Under the pieces are notes generated by a model. The model saw only the letters and a list, made by a program, of their open reading frames with translations, was not told the origin of the DNA and ran no database searches. A program made the translations under genes and the position numbers. A DNA stretch of 25,847 bases, taken from a virus. This document shows positions 1 to 7,389 of the stretch, piece after piece (position 1 is the first letter of the stretch; each line of letters opens with the position of its first letter). The DNA lies in the IMG/VR virus record IMGVR_UViG_3300047499_000076, positions 1 through 25,847 of that record. The stretch is one strand, 5' to 3'.

Positions 1-1815
1 AACCTGCAGAACCTGGTCTCCCAACTCGGGACGGCCGCCGACAAGGGCGCTAACGGACAGTTCGTCAATCACTGGCTCGAGAAGCACGAGCTGGAGGCGA
101 TGTATTATTCCGACTGGCTCGCCGGAACGATCATCGACGCCGTCGCCGATGACATGACGCGCGCCTGGCGCAAATGGAAGGGCGGCAAGAAACAAGTGCC
201 CGCCATGGAGCGGGCCGAGAAAAAGCTGAAGGTGCGCCAGAAGGTCGCCACGGCGCTCAGGCAGGCGCGGCTGTACGGCGGCTCTGGGATCTACATCGGC
301 ACCAGGGACACCGACGTTTCAAAACCTCTCGATCTCGACAGGTTGAAAAAGGGCGGCATCACCTACCTGCATGTTCTCTCACGTTGGGAACTCTGGGCCG
401 GGGCACTGGACCGGGATCCGCTGTCTCCGCATTTCGGCGAACCAATTTTCTACGAGATCGTGTCCGCAGGATCGCCGACCGAGCCAGCTCACGGTGCGGT
501 GCAGATCCATCCGTCCCGCGTGGTGCGCTTCCAGGGCATTCCGCAGCTGGAAATGAGCCGTCAGTTCGACGGTTGGGGTTTCCCAATCCTGCAGCGCGTC
601 TACGACGCCGTGCGGAACGCGGCCGCGGCGCAGGGTGCGCTGGCCAGCCTGATGCAGGAAGCCAAAGTCGATGTGGTGAAGATCCGTGATCTGACGCGGA
701 ACTCCGTCGATGCGGGCTGGCGGCAGGCGATGATCGCCCGCTTCTCCCTGGCCAAGCAGGCGAAGTCCATCAACGGCATGTTCCTGCTCGATGCCGAAGA
801 GGAATACGAGCAGAAAAAGATTTCGCTGGCCGACACCCCGAAGGTTCTCGCGGCATTCCTCGAGGTCGCCTGCGGCGCCGCCAGCATGCCAGTCACCCGC
901 CTTCTCGGCCAGCCGCCCGGCGGCCTGAATGCTTCGGGCGACAGCAACATCAGGCACTGGTACGACACCGTAAATTCGAAGCAGACCACCGAACTCGGAC
1001 CGGACATCCTCCGGCTTGACGAAGCGCTCGAGCGCCACGCCGGGGTTTCCCCCGGCTCCGTGGATTACGAGTGGGTGCCGCTGTGGCAGATGACCGAGGC
1101 CGAGAAGGCCGCGATCTCGCTCCAGAAGGCCCAGGCCACGCAGGTGATCGCCGCGACCGGCACGGTTCCCTTTCCGGTGCTGGCTAAGTCCGCCCAGCAA
1201 CAGATGGTGGCCGATAACATCTACCCGGGCCTCGCCGACGGCCTGGAGAACGCACCGCCTGTCACGGCTCCCCCGGCACCTGCGGCGCTCCCCGCAGACG
1301 GCTCGAAGCCCGCGAATCCTTCCACGGTCACCAAGCCCACAAGCATGGTGTCCACCGAGGATGCAGGGAAGCGTACACTTTACGTTAGCCGCCGCGTCCT
1401 GAACGGCGAACAGATCGCCACCTGGGCGAAGCAGCAGGGTTTCGCCACCACAATCGACCCCGATGACATGCACGTCACCGTCGCGTTCTCGCGGCAGCCC
1501 GTGGACTGGTGGGCGACCAAAAGGGACATGGAAGGCACCGACATTCCACCCGGCGCGCGCGAACTGCGCCGCTTCGGCGATGCGGTTGTCCTGACATTCG
1601 GTGACGCCGGACTTGCGCAGCGCTGGCAGGCATTCCGCGATGCGGGCGCCTCATGGGATCACGAGGGTTACGTCCCGCACGTGACCGTCACCTACGCGGC
1701 CCCCGCCGGAATGAACCTGGACGCTATCAGGCCATTCGGCGGACCGATCCTTCTGGGCCCCGAGGAATACGCCGAAGTCCAGGAAGACTGGCAGTCCGCG
1801 ATCCGCGAAAGCTGA
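1..1815 (+). CDS. Phage portal protein (DUF1073/HI1409-like) with C-terminal Acb1-like 2H phosphoesterase domain, 5' partial
   Basis: The frame is open from base 1, so the N-terminus lies outside the window; 604 residues are visible. The ATG at 100 is internal, because the codons before it already encode portal-like sequence (NLVSQLGTAADKGAN), and the region around YYSDWLAG...DDMTRAWRKW is characteristic of DUF1073 portals. The portal forms the dodecameric DNA channel at the capsid vertex. A Pro/Ala-rich linker (about residues 415-450 of the visible protein) leads to a domain of about 150 residues with two HVT motifs at 1471-1479 and 1678-1686, that is visible-residue His491 and His560, 69 apart. 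Paired HxT motifs define 2H phosphoesterases, including phage Acb1, which degrades the cyclic nucleotides of CBASS immunity. A near-terminal EYAEVQEDW segment resembles the conserved Acb1 C-terminus. The portal call is firm; the enzymatic activity is inferred. Confidence 0.88.
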   Translation, partial: NLQNLVSQLGTAADKGANGQFVNHWLEKHELEAMYYSDWLAGTIIDAVADDMTRAWRKWKGGKKQVPAMERAEKKLKVRQKVATALRQARLYGGSGIYIGTRDTDVSKPLDLDRLKKGGITYLHVLSRWELWAGALDRDPLSPHFGEPIFYEIVSAGSPTEPAHGAVQIHPSRVVRFQGIPQLEMSRQFDGWGFPILQRVYDAVRNAAAAQGALASLMQEAKVDVVKIRDLTRNSVDAGWRQAMIARFSLAKQAKSINGMFLLDAEEEYEQKKISLADTPKVLAAFLEVACGAASMPVTRLLGQPPGGLNASGDSNIRHWYDTVNSKQTTELGPDILRLDEALERHAGVSPGSVDYEWVPLWQMTEAEKAAISLQKAQATQVIAATGTVPFPVLAKSAQQQMVADNIYPGLADGLENAPPVTAPPAPAALPADGSKPANPSTVTKPTSMVSTEDAGKRTLYVSRRVLNGEQIATWAKQQGFATTIDPDDMHVTVAFSRQPVDWWATKRDMEGTDIPPGARELRRFGDAVVLTFGDAGLAQRWQAFRDAGASWDHEGYVPHVTVTYAAPAGMNLDAIRPFGGPILLGPEEYAEVQEDWQSAIRES

Positions 1816-1824
1816 GGTTTCCAC

Positions 1825-2943
1825 ATGGAAATGTTTGACACCGTGGTGCTCGACGGCACCCGGATGACACGTGACGGCTACCTGGTGGCCGACGCGCGCA
1901 TCGCCCGCACGGGTATCCAGATCTACCTCGGCCGCGAGGTCGGGCGTGATGACCTGAAGATGGTCCGCATCCTCAGGCCGGAAGAAGAGGTCTTCGCTGC
2001 GGACGCCATGGCGTCGCTGGCAGGCCGTCCGCTCACGTTGGGTCACCCTCCGAAGATGGTGACCGCGGAGACGTGGTCGGCCACCGCGCGCGGTTCCGTC
2101 GGATCCGATGTGGTGCGCGACGGCCAGTTCGTGCGCGTGCCGATGATGGTCTCCGATGCGGCCGCCGTCGATGAAGTGCAGTCCGGCAAACGGGAATTGT
2201 CAGTCGGATACACCTGCGATCTCGACTGGACCGCAGGCACCACCGCCGACGGACAGGCTTACGACGCCATCCAGAGAAACATCCGCGCAAACCACGTCGC
2301 GATCGTGGCGCGCGGACGTGCCGGGGCGGACTGCCGCATCGGCGATGAAACACCAGCCCCCACACACAAGGAAACCACAATGGAATTCAAGACCATTCTG
2401 CTGGATGGCGTGTCCATCCAGGTAGCGGACGACAGCGTGAAGGCCGTCGAGACGCTCGCCAAACAGGTGAAGGATACCATGGCGAAAGTGGAAGCCAAGG
2501 ACGGCGAAATCGCCGCTCTCCGCGCTTCGCACACCACCGCCCTGGAAACCAAGGACGGCGAAATCGCGGCCCTGAAGGCGAAGGTTCCGGACGCCGCCGC
2601 GCTGGACAAGCTGATCACCGCACGCTCTGGCCTGATCGACTCCGCCCGCAAGGTGCTGGGCGACAGCTTCGATGCATCCGGCAAGTCCGATGCAGAAATT
2701 CGCCGGGCCGCCGTGGCGCACAAGCTGGGCGACAAGGCCGTCGGAGGGAAAAGCGACGATTACATCGGCGCCGCCTTCGACACGCTGGCCGCGATGTCTG
2801 CCCCGGCCGGGCGCGATCCCGTCCGCTACGCGCTCCGGACACACGTTCCGACCCGCGACGCCCGCACCGACTCCTACGCGGAGATGGTGGCCGGGCTGAA
2901 AGATGCCTGGAAAACCCCCTCCAATGAGAAGGAAGCCGCTTAA
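1825..2943 (+). CDS. DUF2213 family prohead protease fused to a scaffold-like C-terminus
   Basis: This 372-residue protein follows the portal by 9 bases (GAGG ribosome binding site). The N-terminal half matches the DUF2213 type of phage head-maturation protease. Candidate catalytic residues are His74 in a TLGHP motif and Ser126 in an ELSVGY motif, which parallel the His/Ser of herpesvirus- and HK97-like prohead proteases. Residues about 186-372 are Lys/Glu/Ala-rich and predicted helical, with two copies of a KDGEIAAL segment (about 210-245), and look like a coiled-coil capsid scaffold. Its place between portal and capsid genes fits a role in prohead assembly, where the protease would remove the scaffold and mature the shell. 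DUF2213 assignment is likely; the catalytic residues are inferred from motif likeness. Confidence 0.8.
   Translation: MEMFDTVVLDGTRMTRDGYLVADARIARTGIQIYLGREVGRDDLKMVRILRPEEEVFAADAMASLAGRPLTLGHPPKMVTAETWSATARGSVGSDVVRDGQFVRVPMMVSDAAAVDEVQSGKRELSVGYTCDLDWTAGTTADGQAYDAIQRNIRANHVAIVARGRAGADCRIGDETPAPTHKETTMEFKTILLDGVSIQVADDSVKAVETLAKQVKDTMAKVEAKDGEIAALRASHTTALETKDGEIAALKAKVPDAAALDKLITARSGLIDSARKVLGDSFDASGKSDAEIRRAAVAHKLGDKAVGGKSDDYIGAAFDTLAAMSAPAGRDPVRYALRTHVPTRDARTDSYAEMVAGLKDAWKTPSNEKEAA
2380..2943 (+). CDS. Probable nested in-frame capsid scaffold
   Basis: An internal ATG at 2380 (Met186 of the protease gene) lies in the same frame, seven bases after AAGGA at 2368-2372, as good a ribosome binding site as those of neighbouring genes. 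It sits at the boundary between the protease-like half and the helical half, just after a Pro/Thr linker. Initiation here would give a separate scaffold of 187 residues sharing the C-terminus of the longer protein. This matches the lambda C/Nu3 arrangement, where a protease gene contains an in-frame scaffold gene. The position and the site are seen; independent expression is inferred. Confidence 0.5.
   Translation: MEFKTILLDGVSIQVADDSVKAVETLAKQVKDTMAKVEAKDGEIAALRASHTTALETKDGEIAALKAKVPDAAALDKLITARSGLIDSARKVLGDSFDASGKSDAEIRRAAVAHKLGDKAVGGKSDDYIGAAFDTLAAMSAPAGRDPVRYALRTHVPTRDARTDSYAEMVAGLKDAWKTPSNEKEAA
2495..2567 (+). repeat. Short direct repeat in the scaffold coding region
   Basis: A 19-base block at 2495-2513 recurs exactly at 2549-2567, an offset of 54 bases (18 codons). 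It encodes the repeated KDGEIA segment of the coiled coil, so an in-frame duplication of a helical segment is the simplest reading. Confidence 0.6.
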
Positions 2944-3387
2944 ATGCCCGCAGTTCAGACTTCATACCCGGGGGCGCACGTCGCGGCCTATCCGGGCCTG
3001 GTCGCAAACCAGGAACTCCACAACATCGTCTCCCGCGTCGTCTCGGTAAACCCGCTCGCCTTCGGCGTGCTGGCTTTCCGCGGTGCCGGGGATGACGAAG
3101 TGCAGCCGGTCGCCGCCAACGCGGTGTTCCTCGGTGTGACCGTCGTTTCCCCGCAGGTGCCTGCCGATGACGGCAACCAGTATGCGGTCGGCCGCAATGC
3201 CGCCGTGCTGACCAAGGGCGTGCCGTGGGTGACCGCAGCCGTCGCGGTGAGCGCAGGTCAGCCTGCGTACTACGACGCCAACGGCAACATCACGAACGTC
3301 TCCGCCGGGAACACGCAGATCCCGAATTGCACGTTCGACAGCTCGACCACCGCCGCGAACGCGATCGTCAAGCTGCGCCTCGGCTAA
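2944..3387 (+). CDS. Capsid cement/decoration-like structural protein
   Basis: This 147-residue protein starts immediately after the protease/scaffold stop codon. It is rich in beta-forming residues, Val, Ala, Asn and Gly, with no membrane segment or catalytic motif. The pattern of a short N-terminal arm (Tyr-Pro-Gly repeats), then an LxFGVLAFRG segment and a VFLGVTVV segment, resembles the structural cement proteins (Gp24-like) that sit between the protease/scaffold gene and the major capsid gene in related phages. It likely binds the outside of the expanded capsid. Gene position supports this as much as sequence. A terminator-like hairpin follows it. Confidence 0.6.
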   Translation: MPAVQTSYPGAHVAAYPGLVANQELHNIVSRVVSVNPLAFGVLAFRGAGDDEVQPVAANAVFLGVTVVSPQVPADDGNQYAVGRNAAVLTKGVPWVTAAVAVSAGQPAYYDANGNITNVSAGNTQIPNCTFDSSTTAANAIVKLRLG

Positions 3388-3409
3388 CCGCCTCCGCCAC
3401 CCACCGACA

Positions 3410-3445
3410 GGCCGCCCGGCACACCCGCCCGGCGGCCTTTTCTTT
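3410..3445 (+). terminator. Terminator-like hairpin between cement and capsid genes
   Basis: Arms GGCCGCCCGGC (3410-3420) and GCCCGGCGGCC (3427-3437) pair over 11 positions with one C-C mismatch, around a 6-base loop, and are followed by TTTTCTTT. This is a typical Rho-independent terminator form. No clear promoter is visible before the capsid gene, so it may be leaky or act in transcript processing. The same arms occur at 24270-24297. Confidence 0.75.
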
Positions 3446-3479
3446 GTCCAGATTTCCGCCCCCCGAAGAGAGAGAAAAG

Positions 3480-4436
3480 ATGAACGCCATCACCAACTTC
3501 ATGGACGCGCAGCAGGCGCTGGCGTTCCTCATTCCACAGCTCACGCACATCGAGCGTGAGGTCTACCGGATCCGCTACCCGGCCATCCGCTACCCCAGCA
3601 TCATCCCCGTGGCCACCGAGGGCAACGAGTGGATGCCGTCGGTCACATATTTCAGCATGGACGGCGTCGGTCAGGCTGGCTGGTTCAACGCCAACAGCGG
3701 CGACGTGGCGAACGCCGACATCATGCGCGCGAAGTACGAGACTGGCGTCGAGATGGCGGCCATCGGCTACCGCTACAACACCGAAGAGCTGATGCAGGCC
3801 CAGATGCTGGGTGTGAACCTCACCGCCGAAAAGGCGAAGGTGGCGCGCCGGGTGGCCGAGGAGTTCATCGACCAGAGCGCGCTTTTCGGTAACGCCGAAA
3901 AAGGCTTCGTCGGCCTGGTGAACAACCCGGAGGTGACGGTCACCCCCATTCCCGCGAACGGCGGCGGCAATTCCTCCCTGTGGGTGAACAAAACCCCGCA
4001 GCAGATCCTGGCGGACTTCAATGCCGCGCTGACGGGCATCTACACCAGCACCAACACCGTCGAGCTGGCGGACACGGTCCTGGTTCCGGTGGCCGACTAC
4101 ACCCAGATCGCCACCACGCCGTTCAACGCCTACAGCGAGAAGACCATTCTTGCCTACATCCGTGAGCATAACGTGTACACGGCCGAGACCGGAATGCAGC
4201 TGAACGTGCGCTCCGTGCGCGGCCTCGACACATCTGGTGTGGGCGGCGTCGGGCGCATCATCGCCTACCGCAAGGACCCGGAGGTGCTGAAGCTGCATCT
4301 GCCGATGCCCTTCCGCTTCCTCCCGAACCCGTTCCAGCGCGGCCCGATGGTCTGGGAAATCCCGGGCATCTTCCGGTTCGGTGGCACCGACATCCGCCTG
4401 CCGAAGGCGGTAGTCTACCTGGACGGTAGCTGCTAA
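3480..4436 (+). CDS. Major capsid protein (DUF2184-like)
   Basis: The product has 318 residues. The frame is open upstream to 3225, but the true start is the ATG at 3480, preceded by the purine-rich AGAGAGAG and lying after the terminator hairpin. The protein has the form of DUF2184 phage capsid proteins: an N-terminal helix with FMDAQQALAFLIPQLTHIE, a REVYRIRYP...RYPSIIPV segment, a central YxTGVEMAAIGYRYNTEELMQAQ region and a C-terminal domain with PMPFRFLPNPFQRGPMVWEIP. It should form the HK97-fold hexamers and pentamers of the head. Placement after portal, protease/scaffold and cement genes agrees. The stop codon overlaps the next start (TAATG). Confidence 0.85.
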   Translation: MNAITNFMDAQQALAFLIPQLTHIEREVYRIRYPAIRYPSIIPVATEGNEWMPSVTYFSMDGVGQAGWFNANSGDVANADIMRAKYETGVEMAAIGYRYNTEELMQAQMLGVNLTAEKAKVARRVAEEFIDQSALFGNAEKGFVGLVNNPEVTVTPIPANGGGNSSLWVNKTPQQILADFNAALTGIYTSTNTVELADTVLVPVADYTQIATTPFNAYSEKTILAYIREHNVYTAETGMQLNVRSVRGLDTSGVGGVGRIIAYRKDPEVLKLHLPMPFRFLPNPFQRGPMVWEIPGIFRFGGTDIRLPKAVVYLDGSC

Positions 4437-4708
4437 TGGCCGCCGTCACCAACCGGGCGCGTAGCCCGCGCGGTTTCCATGCAAACGGGGGCAAGCTCGT
4501 CTATGTCGCCCCCGGGGAAACCCGCGAGCTCACGCTCGACAGCCCCAACCACCCGGTGATTGCCGCCTGGGTGAAGGCTGGTCACGTCGAGATCGTCTAC
4601 GACGAAGTGGAGCCGGAAACCGCCGAAGATCCCGAGACCACCGGTGATGACGCGGAAGCCGAAGGTGCCTCAGGCGCCCCGGCAGGACGCAAGCGCGCGA
4701 AAGGGTAA
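4436..4708 (+). CDS. Small hypothetical protein next to the capsid gene
   Basis: This 90-residue protein starts in a TAATG overlap with the capsid stop, so its translation is probably coupled to capsid translation. The N-terminal 55 residues look compact, with a KLVYVAPGETRELTL segment and an AAWVKAGHVEIVYD segment. The last 35 are a low-complexity acidic tail (Glu, Asp, Ala, Thr) ending in the basic GRKRAKG. I do not recognise a family. Its place suggests a head-completion or capsid-associated protein, but no function can be assigned. Confidence 0.75.
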   Translation: MAAVTNRARSPRGFHANGGKLVYVAPGETRELTLDSPNHPVIAAWVKAGHVEIVYDEVEPETAEDPETTGDDAEAEGASGAPAGRKRAKG

Positions 4709-4711
4709 TCC

Positions 4712-5083
4712 ATGTCGGATACCAACACCGGGCCGTTGTCGGCCGCGGAAGTGATCGACATCACCCGCTTCTGCGGTTACCCGCCGGTTCTGCCGGCGGG
4801 CACCGTGGACGTGATCGGCGGCGCACTGGCGCCGCTGACGGCCGACCACATCGCGGTCATCCGCACGGTCTATCTGGGCAACCTTTATTCCCTGGAGACC
4901 GCCATTCCTTCGGCGAGCACCAAGTTGGGCACGTCGCAGGCCGCGGTTTGGACGCGGAACCCCAGGGAGGTGCGCGAGCGGGAAGATCTCTTCCGTTCAT
5001 GGCGGCTGCGGCTGTGCTGGTTTATGGGGATCCAGAGCGGGCCGTTTATGGATTTGCTGATCCCGGCGGCTTTTGTGGCTTAG
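4712..5083 (+). CDS. Putative head-tail connector/neck protein
   Basis: This 123-residue protein starts three bases after the preceding stop. It is mainly helical by eye, with a RFCGYPP motif near the N-terminus and an RxxREREDLFRSWRLRLCWFMG segment near the C-terminus. Small helical proteins here, after the major capsid gene, are often connectors that dock under the portal (gp6- or DUF4054-like), and I infer that role from position and size only. Its last 38 bases overlap the 3' end of the opposite-strand gene at 5046-5822, so the two stop codons lie inside each other's coding sequence. Confidence 0.6.
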   Translation: MSDTNTGPLSAAEVIDITRFCGYPPVLPAGTVDVIGGALAPLTADHIAVIRTVYLGNLYSLETAIPSASTKLGTSQAAVWTRNPREVREREDLFRSWRLRLCWFMGIQSGPFMDLLIPAAFVA

Positions 5084-5822
5084 GTGCGTCGGGCTTGTCG
5101 AAGGCGCGGTGTTTGAAATCCTCAACCTCAGACGAAATCCGTTGCAGATAGTCGAAAACGAATTCGCAATCGATTTCTATGGTGTTGCGGTAATCGAGGC
5201 CATTTGAGTCAACTACCCCTACATATAACTCACATTTTCCTCCGCCAAAGTCATGATTTGCCACCCTTGACTTTGCCAGCCTTGACGCGGCTAACTCATC
5301 AGGAAGCCTGCGATACGGCAAATCTGATTTGTGGAAATCTATCTCTTTGAGATCAACTGTTATGCCAACCGTCTTCAGCGGTTCAACGAACAACACGCCA
5401 TCACCGCGAAGCTGTAGTGGCAACTTCCACACAAGGCCCTCCTTTCCTGAGTAGGCCAACACGATAGTGTTGAGAGAACCCGTCTGCCGTCCAGCATTCG
5501 AGACAAGTAGGCTCATCGTGGTGTCGTCTGCATTGTTTCCGACAACGTGAACTGAGATCACAGACTTCTCCGGAGTCATCAGTCTTTTTATAGCGGGATA
5601 AGATGTCGCGATAACCGAGACTAGCGCGGTGAGCAGCGCCAGCGTCGTATTGCTCAGCGTAAAATAGCGCTTCCAATCGAGATCGGAATTGCACTCCACG
5701 CACTTCCTGGCACCCGCCTTGATCGTCTCCCGGCAAACCGGACACTGCATCGTATCCGCAGGCTTCTCCTCGGTAGCCGACAGCTCCGCCTCCAGGCCTT
5801 CCTCAGGATCGTCCGCCGCCAT
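5046..5822 (-). CDS. Zinc-ribbon single-pass membrane protein, probable moron/cargo gene
   Basis: This is the only convincing gene on the minus strand; its product has 258 residues. The frame is open to 5942, but the ATG at 5820-5822 follows a GGGGGA ribosome binding site, and residues upstream of it are Arg-rich shadow of the next gene. An acidic N-terminus (1-25) is followed by a zinc ribbon with Cys27, Cys30, Cys41 and Cys44, a hydrophobic segment at about 54-76, and a beta-rich domain (about 88-240) with an LVSNAGRQTGSL segment recalling Ig-like folds. The tail is Pro/Lys-rich. By eye its base composition is more AT-rich than its neighbours. The orientation, composition and position inside a structural operon fit a lysogenic-conversion gene; function is unknown. 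Exclusion of other phages or a membrane signalling role are both possible. Confidence 0.75.
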   Translation of the reverse strand: MAADDPEEGLEAELSATEEKPADTMQCPVCRETIKAGARKCVECNSDLDWKRYFTLSNTTLALLTALVSVIATSYPAIKRLMTPEKSVISVHVVGNNADDTTMSLLVSNAGRQTGSLNTIVLAYSGKEGLVWKLPLQLRGDGVLFVEPLKTVGITVDLKEIDFHKSDLPYRRLPDELAASRLAKSRVANHDFGGGKCELYVGVVDSNGLDYRNTIEIDCEFVFDYLQRISSEVEDFKHRAFDKPDAPKPQKPPGSANP

Positions 5823-5863
5823 GTAATCCCCCGCCGATGGCCGGACCTTAATACGGAGGCGAC

Positions 5864-6541
5864 ATGTCCGGTAGCCTCTATGCGGAAATCCAGCAGGCCA
5901 TCTACGAGGGCCTTGGGGACGCCGCCGACATTCTAGGCACACCGTTCCAGGTCTACCGCCCGGCCGCCGCCAGTAATCCTGTGACAGGCGCGCCGCTCGC
6001 GGTCCTCAACGCCACGTTCGACGTGAACGGAACCTTCAAAAGTCCACGCGAATACGCCAAGGCGACATGGCGCCTTTACGCGGACGCCACACAGACCAGG
6101 GTTGGCGACTACCTCGTTGAGGTAAGCCCCACACAAACCGGACAGCCGGCACGCACCTTTTTCGTGGCCAGCCAACAGCCCCTTCTGCCGCCGGTCGCCG
6201 TGCTCTGCCCGCGCACCGTCAGCATTTCGCGGCCCACCGATAATCCGGTGGCAGGCAAGCAGCCCGGGTATATGACCACCCGCAAGACTGCGATGACCCC
6301 GCTCATCACGGGGTGGCCTGCGGGGATGCTGCAGGGAACCAAGGGCGAAAAGTCGCTCACGAATCTGCCGGGGGATACGAGATCCCCCTGGTGGGCCATT
6401 TTCCTTCCGGTTCTCCCAGCGGGAATCACGCTACTCACGGACGATGTGCTGGTCGACGACCTCGGCCGCAGCATGATCCTGTCTTCCTGCGAGTTAACAG
6501 AATTGGGCTGGCGGCTTTCCGCGCAGGAGGCATCCCTGTGA
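5864..6541 (+). CDS. Hypothetical neck-region structural protein
   Basis: This 225-residue protein has a good GGAGG ribosome binding site just before its ATG and starts 41 bases from the divergent moron start. Residues 1-110 look like a beta-rich fold (FQVYRPAAASNPVTG..., FDVNGTFKSPREYAKATWRLYAD, VGDYLVEV). The remainder holds Pro/Gly-rich strands ending in a GRSMILSSCELTELGWRLSAQ segment. I do not recognise the family with confidence. A head-closure or tail-completion protein would be expected between connector and sheath genes. Its stop overlaps the next start as GTGA, implying coupled translation. Confidence 0.7.
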   Translation: MSGSLYAEIQQAIYEGLGDAADILGTPFQVYRPAAASNPVTGAPLAVLNATFDVNGTFKSPREYAKATWRLYADATQTRVGDYLVEVSPTQTGQPARTFFVASQQPLLPPVAVLCPRTVSISRPTDNPVAGKQPGYMTTRKTAMTPLITGWPAGMLQGTKGEKSLTNLPGDTRSPWWAIFLPVLPAGITLLTDDVLVDDLGRSMILSSCELTELGWRLSAQEASL

Positions 6542-7377
6542 CGGCATACCCAATCACCACTGGCACCGATCTGGCGGATGTTGAGAACGCCCTCGTCAGC
6601 CTGCTGGACGGCGTCATCTACCCGAACGGCGACGGCCAACCATCCGCGGTGACCACCACCGTTCGCATCGGGCGAGGCTGGCCCGTGGCATCCGATCTGA
6701 ATGCAGATCTCGCCAATAGTATAGCGGTGATCTCCGTTTATCCGTTGCCGAACATGACCTCGATGTGTTCCCGATACCGCCCTGATTGGACTCCGCTGCC
6801 CAGCCCGCCGAACACGTTATCCTTGCTAATCAGCGCCAACGAGGCTACCATTTCGGGTAGTGTGACGATTGGCGCCCAGCGCATCGGCATCCGCCATTCA
6901 GGCGTGGTTTACACCTACTCCATCCAGCTTACCGACACTCCGGCAACGATTGCCGCAGCACTCGCCGCGCTCGTGCCCGGGGCCTCGGCGACCGGCCCGA
7001 CAATTACGGTTCCCCCCGCCCCCGATTTCGCCGCCCGCATTGCCGGGTTGACCACGTGCGTCAAAGAGGTAACCCGCCAGAAGCAGGTTTTCCAAATCAG
7101 CCTCTGGTGTCCATCCGCAGAACTGCGGGATGCCATCGGCCGTTTGGTTGCCCCCGCGCTGACGGCGGAATTCATTCCTTTGGCTGACGGAACCTCGGGT
7201 TTTCTCACGCCGGGTGCCAACAGCTACGACGACAAGCCGGAAATCAGCAATCTGTGGATCAGGCATCTCAGGGTCGCGGTGGAATACGGGACGACCCAGG
7301 TCAAGCAGTTTCCGCAATCCCTTTTCGGGACATCCATCCAACTCGGCACAGCCGTGCCGCAAACACTCATTCTCTGA
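6538..7377 (+). CDS. Hypothetical tail-completion/neck protein
   Basis: The product has 279 residues. The frame is open upstream to 6313, but that stretch overlaps the preceding gene. The GTG at 6538 has a GGAGG site eight bases upstream and overlaps the previous stop, so I choose it. The protein is a mixture of alpha and beta, with an early ADVENALVSLLDGVIYP helix, an RIGRGWPVASDLNADLAN segment, a hydrophobic ITVPPAPDFAARIAG stretch and a QVFQISLWCPSAELRDAIGR helix. Small tail-terminator proteins that cap the tail often resemble this last part (strand FQISLWC, then helix). Position before the sheath gene agrees with a tail-terminator or completion role, which remains an inference. Confidence 0.6.
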   Translation: MTAYPITTGTDLADVENALVSLLDGVIYPNGDGQPSAVTTTVRIGRGWPVASDLNADLANSIAVISVYPLPNMTSMCSRYRPDWTPLPSPPNTLSLLISANEATISGSVTIGAQRIGIRHSGVVYTYSIQLTDTPATIAAALAALVPGASATGPTITVPPAPDFAARIAGLTTCVKEVTRQKQVFQISLWCPSAELRDAIGRLVAPALTAEFIPLADGTSGFLTPGANSYDDKPEISNLWIRHLRVAVEYGTTQVKQFPQSLFGTSIQLGTAVPQTLIL

Positions 7378-7389
7378 GGAGCCCACATC

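Noticed and set aside
379-1473. Long minus-strand open frame (364 codons) opposite the portal gene
   Set aside because: It is a high-GC antisense shadow of a well-supported portal, with Gly/Arg/His-rich composition, no ribosome binding site and no recognisable domain.
3225-3479. Upstream extension of the capsid frame
   Set aside because: It overlaps the cement gene out of frame and crosses the terminator hairpin; the ATG at 3480 has a good purine-rich site and matches the expected capsid start.
5823-5942. Upstream extension of the moron frame
   Set aside because: The added residues are Arg/Pro-rich and overlap the start of the opposite gene; the ATG at 5822 has a GGGGGA site. A TATTAA-like box at 5848-5853 (minus strand) has no matching -35 element, so I do not call a promoter.
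6313-6537. Upstream extension of the 6538 gene
   Set aside because: It lies fully within the preceding gene; the GTG at 6538 has GGAGG and a four-base stop overlap.
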